Source of the DNA: Azophilus sp965220425
GTDB taxonomy: Bacteria; Pseudomonadota; Gammaproteobacteria; Pseudomonadales; Azotimanducaceae
Direction of reading: 5' to 3'
Assembly (NCBI GenBank): GCA_965220425.1
Contig: OZ244830.1
Coordinates: 248,001-312,000 of the forward strand
DNA length: 64,000 bases
Part shown: piece after piece, positions 1 through 8,635 of the stretch
How the letters are laid out: every line of letters begins with the position of its first letter
Position numbering within the stretch: the first letter of the stretch is position 1
Notes under the pieces: model-generated
The model's input: the letters and a program-made list of their open reading frames with translations, nothing else
The model's database searches: none
What the model was told of the DNA's origin: nothing
Made by a program: the position numbers and the translations under genes

Positions 1-470
1 ACGCGTTCATCATGCACTCGATGCTGGGCGACGTGATCCGCCGCGGCACCGGCCGCCGGGCCCTGGCCCTCGAGCGGGACGATCTGGCCGGCAAAACCGG
101 GACCACCAACGATGCCGCCGACACCTGGTTCAACGGCTACAACCCGGACGTGGTCACAACGGTGTGGGTAGGTTTCCCGGACCACAGTCCGCTCGGCGAG
201 CGGGAATACGGTTCGAATACGCCGTTGCCGATCTGGATCGACTACATGGACGTTGCCCTGGACGAGCGGTCGGAATCGTTTCCCGCCCAACCGCCCGGCG
301 TATTGACCATGAAGATCGATCCGGCAACCGGCGAACTGGCGGCATCCAATGAGGAAGAAGCCATTTTCGAATACTTCCTGGCCGAATACGCGCCCCGCGC
401 CGGATCGAGAGACGGAGCCGATACGCCACCCGGCGCCGAACGGGAAATCAAGCCGGAAGATATCTTCTGA
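1..470 (+). CDS. mrcA: Penicillin-binding protein 1A, C-terminal part (partial at left edge)
   Basis: This is the 3' end of a bifunctional peptidoglycan glycosyltransferase/transpeptidase, a periplasmic enzyme anchored in the inner membrane. The frame is open from base 3 and the start lies outside the window. The visible part is the end of the transpeptidase domain with its KTGT box (AGKTGTTND, the Lys at 93-95), followed by DTWFNGY and VWVGFPD, which are typical of class A PBPs. The acidic tail ends EIKPEDIF. In Pseudomonas-like genomes ponA lies close to rpmE and priA; here about 9 kb of accessory DNA separates them. The family call is firm; PBP1A rather than another class A PBP is inferred. 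Confidence 0.9.
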   Translation, partial: AFIMHSMLGDVIRRGTGRRALALERDDLAGKTGTTNDAADTWFNGYNPDVVTTVWVGFPDHSPLGEREYGSNTPLPIWIDYMDVALDERSESFPAQPPGVLTMKIDPATGELAASNEEEAIFEYFLAEYAPRAGSRDGADTPPGAEREIKPEDIF

Positions 471-522
471 GCCACGCAGGTTCAGGCCCGCCCGGCTAAA
501 CGCAGTTACTTGAAAGGTCCCA

Positions 523-538
523 CCCCGGCGTGCCGGGG
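523..538 (+). terminator. Possible hairpin after the PBP gene
   Basis: CCCCGGCG/TGCCGGGG is a perfect GC palindrome 53 bases after the PBP stop codon; folding as six pairs around a CGTG loop is plausible. No T-run follows, so it is at best a weak or Rho-assisted terminator. Confidence 0.25.
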
Positions 539-588
539 CGCTGACGCGCAAGCAACAAACGCCTCCGGTGGTTTGCTCAATGCAGTTG

Positions 589-1403
589 GGCGGTTCTGTC
601 AGACAAAACCTGCTTGAGCCCGTAAAGCCCTCTCTCGTAGTCTGCGTAGATGAAGAACAGTCCCTTCCGATATTTCAAAACCTCGCCCGAGATCATCCGC
701 CTTGCCGTGATGATGTACATCCGTTATCCACTGTCGCTACGCCAAGTCGAAGACATCCTGTTCGAACGCGGCATCGACGTCAGTCACGAGACGATTCGGT
801 ACTGGTGGAACCGATTCGGTCCCAAGTTTGCCGCCGAGATCCGGAAACGGCGAGTCGACGGGCGCAACTGGTCGAACTGGCGCCGGCACCTCGATGAAGT
901 CTTTGTCCGGATCAACGGCGAGCGCCACTACCTGTGGCGCGCCGTCGACCACGAAGGCGAGGTGCTTGAAGCGTTCGTCACAAAACGGCGCGACCGTCGG
1001 GCAGCGCTTAAGTTTCTCAAGCGCACGATGAAACGCTATGGCCGACCGAGTTCAATCGTCACAGATCGGCTGCCGTCGTATCGAGCGGCGATGAAAGCGC
1101 TCGGAAATCCGGGACGTCAGGACTGCGGTCGCTGGCTGAACAACCGGGCCGAGAATTCTCATCTCCCGTTTCGCAGGCGGGAAGGCGCGATGGCGCGCTT
1201 CCGGGATATCAAGACCCTGCAGAAGTTCGCCGCAGTCCATGGCTCGATCTACAACCACTTCAACCACCAACGCAATCTCAACCACCGCCAAGTCTTTAAA
1301 CAGCACCGGGCCGCCGCATTGGCCGAGTGGCGTGAACTGGCAGCCTGATAATCCTCGAAAACAGATTTCGCAGGTTCGATATCGTTATTCTGACAACGCC
1401 GCC
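589..1403 (+). mobile_element. IS6-family insertion sequence (about 815 bp)
   Basis: The element consists of one transposase gene between imperfect terminal inverted repeats: GGCGGTTCTGTCAGAC at 589-604, and the reverse complement of 1388-1403 (GGCGGCGTTGTCAGAA), 12 of 16 matching. The CTGTC/TTGTC core and the size fit the IS6 family. I see no 8-bp target duplication (flanks tgcagttg and ctacaggc), so the ends may be off by a few bases, or the copy arose by recombination or has aged. Confidence 0.75.
650..1348 (+). CDS. IS6-family transposase
   Basis: The product is a 232-residue DDE transposase, the usual IS6/IS26 length. The N-terminal helix-turn-helix reads SLRQVEDILFERGIDVSHET. The catalytic core shows D in RRHLDEVFVRI, D in VTDRLPSYRAA and E in NNRAENSHLPFRRRE, each in the IS6-type context. 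The frame is intact from ATG to stop, so it may be active. It is the only gene of the element and lies between the PBP gene and hipBA. Confidence 0.95.
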   Translation: MKNSPFRYFKTSPEIIRLAVMMYIRYPLSLRQVEDILFERGIDVSHETIRYWWNRFGPKFAAEIRKRRVDGRNWSNWRRHLDEVFVRINGERHYLWRAVDHEGEVLEAFVTKRRDRRAALKFLKRTMKRYGRPSSIVTDRLPSYRAAMKALGNPGRQDCGRWLNNRAENSHLPFRRREGAMARFRDIKTLQKFAAVHGSIYNHFNHQRNLNHRQVFKQHRAAALAEWRELAA

Positions 1404-1417
1404 CTACAGGCGTCCGT

Positions 1418-2785
1418 TCACGGCCACGGTGGATCGAGATCTTCTTCTAGCGAAGACGTTACGCCGCGAACAAGGCTCTTGCGCGCCAACAGATCAATTC
1501 GATGGGTCTTCCCGATTCGCTGGATGTCTCGCTCGGACACGCCCGCTTCACCCGCGTGAACCGGCCAACGCCGCACGGCTTCCAGAACTCTGTCGAGAAT
1601 GGCTGTAGCCCGGACCGGCTTTATCCCTGAAGTCCTGGCAAACGCGATCAAGTCGCTGCTCTCGAATCCATCCAGTTTGCCGGCCAGGCTCATCTGGTGT
1701 CTCCCAGTCCAGGCGCCACTGGGGTTGTACGAGTAAGCAACGTCGTAGGCGGGGGACAGTCGCCACGCACCACTCCGGTCCATCAGGAATGAGATGTTCT
1801 TGACGTGATCGTCCTGATTTCGGGCTGCAATGTTGAAAACGGCGCGGCGATACTGCTCTTCTGCGGCCTGCATACCGAGGCCCAACTCGAGAACGGTCTG
1901 AATTGCCTGCTCGTAGGCGTAGAGACCGGCCTGGTTGTAGTCAAAATGCCGGAGTGCGGCGAGGGATTGCATGTGAATCTTTCGTTCGGCAGCGTCCCGG
2001 TCGAAACGCCGCGTCATGAAGTGGGCGCGCGCCCCCTCTTGATGCAAGCGACAGTCCGACATCGCGATGCCCGCTTTACGGGCCATCAGGTGGTACGCGT
2101 ATTCGATTCTCCCGTATCCCTGCGGATCCGCGAGTTCACGGTCTCGGTTGTCTACAATGCCATCGAACTTGAGAATCCAGTGCTCGAACCCAGGCGGCGC
2201 GTCGACCTGCCCAGAGCGAAACTCGCCCGTTTCGGGGTTCCATGCCAGGACTGCCTTGGCTCTTGCGCCACCGGCCGAAGTCCCAACAGCAAGGATGACC
2301 TCCAGAGCCTCCCTGTCGTCCGGTCCTTCGAGTCGCCCCGCCAACGCCATGCGGTCGCTCAAAACACGGTTGGCGAGGACGACCAGCCGGTCGATCTGTA
2401 TGCGCGCGGCCTTTCCGCGCGGACCAATCACGGGCTCGAACTCGAGCGCCCCGACGGCGCGCGCACCGGTATAACAGAGCCTTTCGACGGGGTTGAACGA
2501 TTCCCTGGAGCGTCCGCTCATCGCGAGCCACATGTCGATCAGGCGATTTCCGAAGCGGTCAGGCAACGAATCTGCGAGCATCCCCGGAAGCCCCTTGAAC
2601 GCCCTGTTGTTGCGAAACTCAGGGAAGTCATAAGATTCTTCGCTCACCGGCATCATGAATGGGGAGAGTTCGACGCCGGCACGCCCGAACTCCGGTTCGT
2701 ACTGGAATACGGCAATACCTCGGTCGTCAACCCAAGAGACAGCGCCGATCCGTCTGCCCCACAGGTTTACGGCGGCATCAGTCAT
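1418..2785 (-). CDS. hipA: HipA-type serine/threonine kinase toxin
   Basis: The product is a 455-residue HipA-like kinase toxin of a type II toxin-antitoxin system; HipA of E. coli phosphorylates glutamyl-tRNA synthetase and induces persistence. Visible signatures are GTSAGGARAKAVL (HipA glycine loop), WILKFDG, the catalytic segment NQDDHVKNISFLMD and LSPAYDVAYSY. The ATG at 2785 is chosen because it overlaps the end of the upstream Xre gene by 8 bases, as in other hipBA operons; the open frame extends further but without homology. Length and motifs are complete, so the kinase is probably functional. Its target is unknown. Confidence 0.9.
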   Translation of the reverse strand: MTDAAVNLWGRRIGAVSWVDDRGIAVFQYEPEFGRAGVELSPFMMPVSEESYDFPEFRNNRAFKGLPGMLADSLPDRFGNRLIDMWLAMSGRSRESFNPVERLCYTGARAVGALEFEPVIGPRGKAARIQIDRLVVLANRVLSDRMALAGRLEGPDDREALEVILAVGTSAGGARAKAVLAWNPETGEFRSGQVDAPPGFEHWILKFDGIVDNRDRELADPQGYGRIEYAYHLMARKAGIAMSDCRLHQEGARAHFMTRRFDRDAAERKIHMQSLAALRHFDYNQAGLYAYEQAIQTVLELGLGMQAAEEQYRRAVFNIAARNQDDHVKNISFLMDRSGAWRLSPAYDVAYSYNPSGAWTGRHQMSLAGKLDGFESSDLIAFARTSGIKPVRATAILDRVLEAVRRWPVHAGEAGVSERDIQRIGKTHRIDLLARKSLVRGVTSSLEEDLDPPWP

Positions 2786-3137
2786 CCGCTTCGTCCCCCC
2801 ACGTCCACGGCTCGCCGGAGACGTCTGTGCTTCTCGGGCGTGCGCGCTGCCGCTCTTTGCCCCGGGCGTCGATCCGCTCGATCGGGCGGACCCGATTCTG
2901 TGGCAAGGCGGCGAGTAAGCCCTCGTGCAGTCCGAGTGCGATGACGACGCGCAGAAAGGTATCCAGGCTTGTAGGCTGGCCGGCTTCGAGCCGACGAAGC
3001 GTTCGCAATCCCACACCGGATTGGGTTGCAAGGGTTTGCTGTGTGACGTTCCTGGCAAGGCGCAGATTCGCCAAGCGAGAACCCATTTCGGACTGCAGAT
3101 CCTGAGGGGCCGACGAAGTTGCAAACGAATAGGCCAT
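2778..3137 (-). CDS. hipB: HipB-like Xre-family antitoxin
   Basis: This is a small DNA-binding protein of about 119 residues with an Xre/Cro helix-turn-helix in its first half (LANLRLARNVTQQTLATQSG, then LRTLRRLEAG). It should bind and neutralise the HipA kinase encoded immediately downstream and repress the shared promoter. I take the ATG at 3137; a GTG at 3146 in the same frame would add three residues. The 3' end overlaps hipA by 8 bases. The C-terminal tail is Arg- and acid-rich (GEPWTWGDEADD), as in several HipB proteins. AT-rich DNA upstream (3140-3200) probably holds the promoter. Confidence 0.85.
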   Translation of the reverse strand: MAYSFATSSAPQDLQSEMGSRLANLRLARNVTQQTLATQSGVGLRTLRRLEAGQPTSLDTFLRVVIALGLHEGLLAALPQNRVRPIERIDARGKERQRARPRSTDVSGEPWTWGDEADD

Positions 3138-3228
3138 ATTTGGCACACTAAATAATAAAATGATGGTTTAAAGGCATAATATAACTCTAACTTGTGCCGT
3201 TTCAAGTGGTGCAATATACAGAGTGGCG

Positions 3229-3258
3229 GGCACAGGGTCCTGTTCATTGCCCTGTGCC
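3229..3258. repeat. Perfect 9-bp inverted repeat (hairpin)
   Basis: GGCACAGGG (3229-3237) pairs with CCCTGTGCC (3250-3258) around a 12-base loop. It lies between divergent transcription units; no T-run follows, so terminator function is not evident. Confidence 0.6.
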
Positions 3259-3367
3259 GCTCATTCAGTGGCCGTCGCCAAATGCGTCAATGAATCGGAG
3301 AATCGATTAGCTTTCGGAGTTCGTGAGGATCGAGACGGACCGCTCGCGAATCGCGGACATTGAAACC

Positions 3368-3427
3368 TGTGGGGTGCGAATTCCAATTTACATCAGTCGT
3401 GAGTCGAATAGGAATTGGCACCCCACA
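3368..3427. repeat. Dispersed palindromic element, copy 1
   Basis: TGTGGGGTGCGAATTCC (3368-3384) faces GGAATTGGCACCCCACA (3411-3427); 16 of 17 positions pair across a 26-base spacer that ends GTCGAATA. The same arms and spacer end recur in the same orientation at 8977-9034. The two copies bracket the ATPase module. Confidence 0.9.
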
Positions 3428-3521
3428 CGTTCGTGGATGTCGCGGTCGGCACCGCTGGGCGCGGCATCAGCCCGTCCTTGAGGTGGGGGCTGCCTGCCAG
3501 TTTGCATTTTCTACGACAGAA

Positions 3522-3549
3522 TTGACATACATCAATATCGTCGTATAGT
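3522..3549 (+). promoter_or_regulatory. Sigma70-type promoter for the ATPase operon
   Basis: TTGACA at 3522-3527 is a consensus -35; TATAGT at 3544-3549 follows after 16 bases and differs from TATAAT at one position. It lies 44 bases before the chosen start of the first ATPase gene. Short inverted repeats surround it (TACGAC 3512-3517 with GTCGTA 3540-3545; ATTGA 3521-3525 with TCAAT 3532-3536), possible operator sites. Confidence 0.7.
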
Positions 3550-3592
3550 TATTTATCCGGCAACTCTGTTTTACAACAAAATTGATGTGCAA

Positions 3593-4822
3593 ATGGACCA
3601 GATGCCCGAATTCTATACCGGGGCTCCCATCGACCCTGTTGACCTGCGATTTCGCGGTGCGTTTCTGAGGGAACTCTGGCAAACGTTGCGCGCCGGGCAT
3701 GTGGTACTGACGGCACCCCGACGAACCGGCAAAACCAGCGTTATGGACCACATGCGTGACCATCCCGAAAACGGATTCTCGGTGGTTTCGATCAATACCC
3801 AGGATCTGACCCATCCAGCCGACTTCTTCCAAGTGCTGATCGATGCATTGCATGATGGGCACCCGAACTTCGTCCGCGACCAACTTGCTGCAGGTTGGGA
3901 GCTCGTGAATGGTGTGCTTGGAAGGATCGATGAAATTGGAGTAGGAGGTTTCAAACTCGCGCTACGCGAAGGCGCCCCCGATTGGCGCGAAAACTGGCGA
4001 CACCACGGTGACCGGTTTCTCGCCCAAGCACGCAAAACCTGCGTGCCTATTCTGTTCATCGTCGACGAATTTCCCGACATGCTGCTCAACCTGTCCCGGC
4101 AAAACGAACCCTTGCTGCGCGAGTTCCTCGGCTGGTTTCGCACCCAACGGCTAGGCCCCGCACCGGCCAGAGACTCAATTCGTTGGTTGGTTGGCGGCTC
4201 GGTCAACTTGGCATCGACTCTCGACGCGCTCGGGCTGGTGGATCTCATCAACGACCTTGAAGACATGCCTCTGCCTCCGCTCTCCGACGGAGACATTGGA
4301 ACCTTCTTGAACGATATGCTAGGAGGGCGAGGCGTCCCATTTGAAGAAGACGTTTTGGAACGGCTAATCGTTCGCCTGGGCCGTCCCATCCCGCTGTTCA
4401 TGCAGATGCTTACCCAGGATCTCTACCGGTTGTGGAAACGTGAGCATCGCAAAATCCTAGCCTCGGATGTCGATGCCGTGTTCGACGCGCTCATTGTCAG
4501 TTCCGGCGCCCGCACCCGGCTACAACACTTCCATTCGCGGATACGGCAATACTACAAGGACCCGGAGCGTTCGATTGCCCCTGCCTTGCTCGGCCAGATC
4601 AGCATGTCCGCGTCAGGGCTGCGGCGTGAAACGCTGTTGCAGGAAACGGAACGCCTGCTGGCGGACCTTGGCCTCGAACTCCCGTCGCATGAACGCAAAC
4701 AACTATTCAATCGCCTATTGCTCGACCTCGAGAACGATTTCTACATCGTCGAAATCGAAAATTCCAAATACGATTTCGCCAGCGGTGTGCTGAAGTTGTG
4801 GTGGAGGAAATACTATGCCTGA
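3593..4822 (+). CDS. P-loop ATPase, archaeal-type/STAND-like (first gene of paired ATPase operon)
   Basis: The product is a 409-residue cytosolic ATPase. Walker A is APRRTGKTS (residues 41-49) and Walker B is VPILFIVDE (151-159), followed by FPDMLL; the first ~260 residues look like the AAA/STAND 'archaeal ATPase' group. The C-terminal third, ending DFYIVEIENSKYDFASGVLK, resembles the winged-helix region of that group. There is no recognisable nuclease, TIR or membrane effector domain. A GTG at 3587 is an alternative start; neither has a good ribosome-binding site, so the ATG at 3602 is also possible. It overlaps the next gene by 8 bases, so the two are surely co-translated. Function is unknown; context suggests defence or stress sensing (inference). 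Confidence 0.8.
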   Translation: MDQMPEFYTGAPIDPVDLRFRGAFLRELWQTLRAGHVVLTAPRRTGKTSVMDHMRDHPENGFSVVSINTQDLTHPADFFQVLIDALHDGHPNFVRDQLAAGWELVNGVLGRIDEIGVGGFKLALREGAPDWRENWRHHGDRFLAQARKTCVPILFIVDEFPDMLLNLSRQNEPLLREFLGWFRTQRLGPAPARDSIRWLVGGSVNLASTLDALGLVDLINDLEDMPLPPLSDGDIGTFLNDMLGGRGVPFEEDVLERLIVRLGRPIPLFMQMLTQDLYRLWKREHRKILASDVDAVFDALIVSSGARTRLQHFHSRIRQYYKDPERSIAPALLGQISMSASGLRRETLLQETERLLADLGLELPSHERKQLFNRLLLDLENDFYIVEIENSKYDFASGVLKLWWRKYYA

Positions 4823-7295
4823 ACCGCCCCTCAATACGAACATTGGGCTGTACCGGTCGGGCGTGACCAGTCCAGAACGCTTACGCCGAACCAGCGTCGG
4901 GCGTCAACACCTGCTCGACAACGCCATCGAATCCTTGCGAAATTCCTTGGGCAGAAAGTCGAAACATCACATGTTGTTTATCGGCCCGCGCGGCATTGGC
5001 AAGACCCACCTGCTCTCATGCATTGAAGACGCTGTTCGATCAGACAAAACGCTAAGTGCGAGGGCGGTGGTTGTGCGATTCCCGGAGGAATCGAATCGGA
5101 CGCGTTCCTTCGCCGACTTCCTGATCGGTCTTTGTCGAATTTTGAAAGATGTCTTCGAAAACGAACCGATATGGTCGGACTTGTTTACCGACGTGGAAAC
5201 CGAGGAAGACAACGACACTGTAGTCGACACACTGGTCCCTGCAATCCGCGAACAGAATCGCCGTTGCAATCGCACGATGCTCGTGATGCTCGAAAACCTG
5301 GGAGAAATCTTTGCCCGGCAAATCCGTAGCAAGGATGACATCGCCTCATTACGGAAGTTCCTAATGGCCGACAATGGCTGCCTGCTGTTGGCCACCGCAC
5401 CGATGCACTTCGACGGAATCACCGACATACGGCAACCGTTTTACGACTTCTTTGATATTCAGATCTTGGACAACTTGAGCTTTGAAGAATCCGTTGAAGT
5501 CATCCGGCTGAATCTGCAGTGGGATGAACGAAAGGACATTCTGGATACGTTTGATGACTTGCGTCCTCGTTTCCAAGCCCTCTATCGAATGACGGGGGGA
5601 AACCCACGACTGACGATGATGCTCTACGAATTGATCGCCCACGAATCGGTCACCGGCGTGCAGGACCAATTCCACCTGCTGCTCGACAGGATTTCGCCGT
5701 TCTATCAAGGACGACTGAACGACCTGCCGCCCGGCCAACGCGCGCTACTGGAATGCCTAGCCGGCATGCGCGACCAGGAAAAGACGCCGGCCGCTATCGC
5801 TGCACGAATGCGCATGAGCCAGCAGGAAACTTCCTCACTGCTGAAACGCCTCTCCGATGCCCACTACCTGCGCTCAACCCGGAACCCGCGAGACAAACGC
5901 TCGCATCTTTACACGATTCGCGAGGGGTTCTTCGATATCTGGCTCGCAATGAACCATTCCCTCGGTGCGCGCAAACGTCTGCCGTTTTTGCTCAAGTTTT
6001 TCAACCTCTTCTACCCGAGCATCGACGCGCGAGAAGAAAAACGGCGTCTACTGCGTGAAAAAGTCGTCCAAGATGGGAATTTCGATGCGGAAAAGGCCCT
6101 CGATTACCTGAGTGAAATCGGCGACGCCAAGGAAAAGGCGATCGCGAAGTTCAGTATGGCTAGGCTCTACGCCTCCCGTGGGGTTGCCGAACAAGTAGTG
6201 AACTACATACTCGAAGCCGCACCGTTGGCTGGTGACGCCGTAAGCCAATCCATTGCTCGCATCATTACAAGCACCCCGTCCGATCGCGACTATCTTTCAG
6301 AAGTTGAGGAAATGATCGCATGCTGGGAAATGCATCGAAGCGGTGAATTAGAAGAGTTCGCCTACCGGCTTACGGAGATGGGTAAAACGCTTACGCTGCG
6401 CACGTTCTCCGAAACGAAACTCTCATTCCTCCAAGATTCGCTTGAAAGCATGGGCGATGGCAAAGAACGAATCCGGCAACGCCTCAGAATCGCCGCGATA
6501 TTAAAGGAACTCGTACGATTGGAGGGCTCCGAGGATCAATTGCGCCCCGCCCTTGCCGAGGCGACCGCTATCGCCGATGCCGGCCTTATAGCATGGGCTT
6601 CGAACGACTTGGCCGCATTGCTGCACGACACCCAAGGGATCGGTGAAGCTGAACCCATATTGCGCAGAGCGCTGGACATAAGTGAAGCCGCCTACGGCAG
6701 ACAGCACCCAATCTTGTCACCGTTGCTCAATAAGTTGGCGTTTCTGCTACATGACGCCAACCGAAACGAGGAAGCTGAGGCGCTATTGCGCAGAGCACTG
6801 GAAGTCGATGAGGTCAGCTTCGGCAATGAACACTCGAATATGGCGATAGTCTTGAACAATTTGGCAATTTTTCTGCACAGAACCAATCGGATCGAGGAAG
6901 CTGAGTCACTGTTGCGGAGAGCGTTGGCGATCAATGAGTCCGCCTTCGGTGCCCAACACCGGACCATGGCACCTATTTTGAGCAACCTGGCGCGATTGCA
7001 TCGTGACACCAATCGGATGGAGGAAGCCGAGCAACTCGCGCGCCGTGCCTTGGAGATCGATGAGGCTGCGTTTGGCACCCAACACCCGATCGTGGCGGCC
7101 GATTTAATTAACTTGTCGATACTGCTACACGGAACCAAACGGGAGGAGGATGCTAAATTGCTGATAAAGCGAATGGTCAACGTATTGGAATCTTTCGGTT
7201 TGGAAAGCGGAAATGCACGGCCCAAGTCCTATCGCGTGAGCCTGGGCCACAAGATCTTGCAGCGGTCGATGGGAACATTTGATCTGGACCAATAG
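4815..7295 (+). CDS. P-loop ATPase with winged-helix region and C-terminal TPR repeats
   Basis: The product is an 826-residue protein. Residues ~20-330 form a P-loop ATPase with Walker A GPRGIGKTH (57-65). The Walker B strand TMLVMLENL (154-162) ends in Glu with no preceding Asp, so ATP may be bound more than hydrolysed. A helix-turn-helix-like segment follows (AAIARMRMSQQETSSLLKRL). Residues ~612-779 are four 42-residue TPR repeats of the kinesin-light-chain type (A..LLRRAL.I.E..FG..H). This P-loop, winged-helix, TPR order is that of STAND regulators, in which repeats sense a ligand. GGAGG at 4803-4807 gives a strong ribosome-binding site inside the upstream gene. No effector domain is recognised. 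Confidence 0.8.
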   Translation: MPEPPLNTNIGLYRSGVTSPERLRRTSVGRQHLLDNAIESLRNSLGRKSKHHMLFIGPRGIGKTHLLSCIEDAVRSDKTLSARAVVVRFPEESNRTRSFADFLIGLCRILKDVFENEPIWSDLFTDVETEEDNDTVVDTLVPAIREQNRRCNRTMLVMLENLGEIFARQIRSKDDIASLRKFLMADNGCLLLATAPMHFDGITDIRQPFYDFFDIQILDNLSFEESVEVIRLNLQWDERKDILDTFDDLRPRFQALYRMTGGNPRLTMMLYELIAHESVTGVQDQFHLLLDRISPFYQGRLNDLPPGQRALLECLAGMRDQEKTPAAIAARMRMSQQETSSLLKRLSDAHYLRSTRNPRDKRSHLYTIREGFFDIWLAMNHSLGARKRLPFLLKFFNLFYPSIDAREEKRRLLREKVVQDGNFDAEKALDYLSEIGDAKEKAIAKFSMARLYASRGVAEQVVNYILEAAPLAGDAVSQSIARIITSTPSDRDYLSEVEEMIACWEMHRSGELEEFAYRLTEMGKTLTLRTFSETKLSFLQDSLESMGDGKERIRQRLRIAAILKELVRLEGSEDQLRPALAEATAIADAGLIAWASNDLAALLHDTQGIGEAEPILRRALDISEAAYGRQHPILSPLLNKLAFLLHDANRNEEAEALLRRALEVDEVSFGNEHSNMAIVLNNLAIFLHRTNRIEEAESLLRRALAINESAFGAQHRTMAPILSNLARLHRDTNRMEEAEQLARRALEIDEAAFGTQHPIVAADLINLSILLHGTKREEDAKLLIKRMVNVLESFGLESGNARPKSYRVSLGHKILQRSMGTFDLDQ

Positions 7296-7462
7296 GCAAC
7301 GTCAATCGAGTTGCCGATTCAATTCCTACGCGGCGTCGCATCGGAGGAAACCGACGCACCTGCTCCGCGAATCGCGCCGAGCGCGCAAACTGGACCTTCG
7401 CTCGCCAAATCTCGAGCCGGGAAATGGCCGTCCGCCAGCACGAAGCAATCGGCGCGGGCTGC

Positions 7463-8635
7463 TCAATCCAGACCCGCTACGACCGTTGCCAGGAATTTGC
7501 CGTAGGGCACCGCCAGGCCGAGATGCTCGAATCGCTGCTCGAACTCGCCTTGATAGACCAGATATCGCTGGACTTCCCGATTGGCGATCTGCTCGAAACG
7601 CACCAGTCCCCTGAACATCTTTTCATGAACCCTCGATGAGGACTTGAACTCGACCGCAATGCACTCGGCGCCGGTTTCAACGACGAGGTCCACTTCCACC
7701 CCCATCGCGTCGCGATAGCTGCTTATTCGCCAGCCTTTCTTGTGGAGCCGGTTGTAGTAGATGATCTGGAGAATCATCCACTGCTCGAACAAGCTGCCCA
7801 ATTCTTCCCTGCTGAAATAAGCCGGGTTCCGTTTGCCCAGAAGAGAGTTCCTGACTCCAAGGTCGAAAAACATGAACTTCTCTTTCTGCCTGGCTCGCCG
7901 TTCCTTGCTGACCTCCTTATAGCTTGGGAGCAGTTCGACCAGCAGCGTGTCGGAGAGTATTTCCATGTACCGCCGGATCGTATCCTTGTTGATCTCGCTG
8001 TCGGAGGCGACTTTGGAATAGTTCAGGTATTGGCCGCTGAGTTCTGCGGCCAGGTCGAGAAAGCGGCTGTAGGACGCCAGATCCTTGGTCAGCGCCTCTG
8101 CCTGAATCTCTTCGCGGAGATACCCCGCGACATAGGCGTCCAGGATATCGGGTCCGTAGTCCTGCAGATAGACTTCGGGCAGGGTGCCAATGGTCAGGGC
8201 CTTGCGCAATTCGAACCCCTCCTTGATTTCCCAATAGACAAGGGGAGGAAGGTATTCCAGCAAGACCCGGCCCGGAAGCAGGTTTGCGCGACCACGCCTC
8301 AGTTTGCGGGCTGACGAGCCGGTCAACAGGAACCTCAGAGTGTCATGGGAATCGAGTAACGCTTGTATGGTGTTGAGGATGTTCGGGAGGCGCTGCACTT
8401 CATCGACCAGAACGACGCGCTTTCCCTCAGGCAGCGCATCAACGATCCGTTTGATCAGGCCCGGGTCGTTCAGGTGCTGCCTGAAAGTCTCCTCGTCGGC
8501 CAGATTTATGTTGAGGTCGGGTTCGAGCCGGTTACACAGGGTGCTTTTGCCGACCTGCCTCGGACCCAGTAGCAATACGCTCTTGGGGTGTCCTGCGAGT
8601 CGAGAATGCAGAATTCGTTCGATCATAAGCATCAT
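7463..8635 (-). CDS. ATPase with AAA_14 and DUF4143 domains
   Basis: The product has about 390 residues. It has Walker A LLLGPRQVGKST, Walker B RVVLVDEVQRLP, sensor LRFLLTGSSARKLRR, then the DUF4143 region with EYLPPLVYWEI, and a C-terminal part (VDLVVETG, ECIAVEFKSS) that resembles a PD-(D/E)XK nuclease fold. Such proteins are widespread in accessory DNA; no reaction is established. Three ATGs (8635, 8632, 8626) are possible starts; the family usually begins MIxR, which favours 8626. It converges with the paired-ATPase operon (167 bases between stops) and lies inside the region bracketed by the two palindromes. Confidence 0.85.
   Translation of the reverse strand: MMLMIERILHSRLAGHPKSVLLLGPRQVGKSTLCNRLEPDLNINLADEETFRQHLNDPGLIKRIVDALPEGKRVVLVDEVQRLPNILNTIQALLDSHDTLRFLLTGSSARKLRRGRANLLPGRVLLEYLPPLVYWEIKEGFELRKALTIGTLPEVYLQDYGPDILDAYVAGYLREEIQAEALTKDLASYSRFLDLAAELSGQYLNYSKVASDSEINKDTIRRYMEILSDTLLVELLPSYKEVSKERRARQKEKFMFFDLGVRNSLLGKRNPAYFSREELGSLFEQWMILQIIYYNRLHKKGWRISSYRDAMGVEVDLVVETGAECIAVEFKSSSRVHEKMFRGLVRFEQIANREVQRYLVYQGEFEQRFEHLGLAVPYGKFLATVVAGLD

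Larger units (their letters stand above)
3138..3592. other. Intergenic region between hipBA and the ATPase operon
   Basis: There is no credible gene here. It holds the AT-rich divergent upstream DNA of hipB, a 9-bp hairpin (3229-3258), one copy of a dispersed palindrome (3368-3427) and a strong sigma70-like promoter (3522-3549) for the ATPase operon. Confidence 0.7.

Noticed and set aside
1805..2944. 379-residue plus-strand frame over hipA
   Set aside because: Antisense of HipA; the kinase motifs are on the minus strand.
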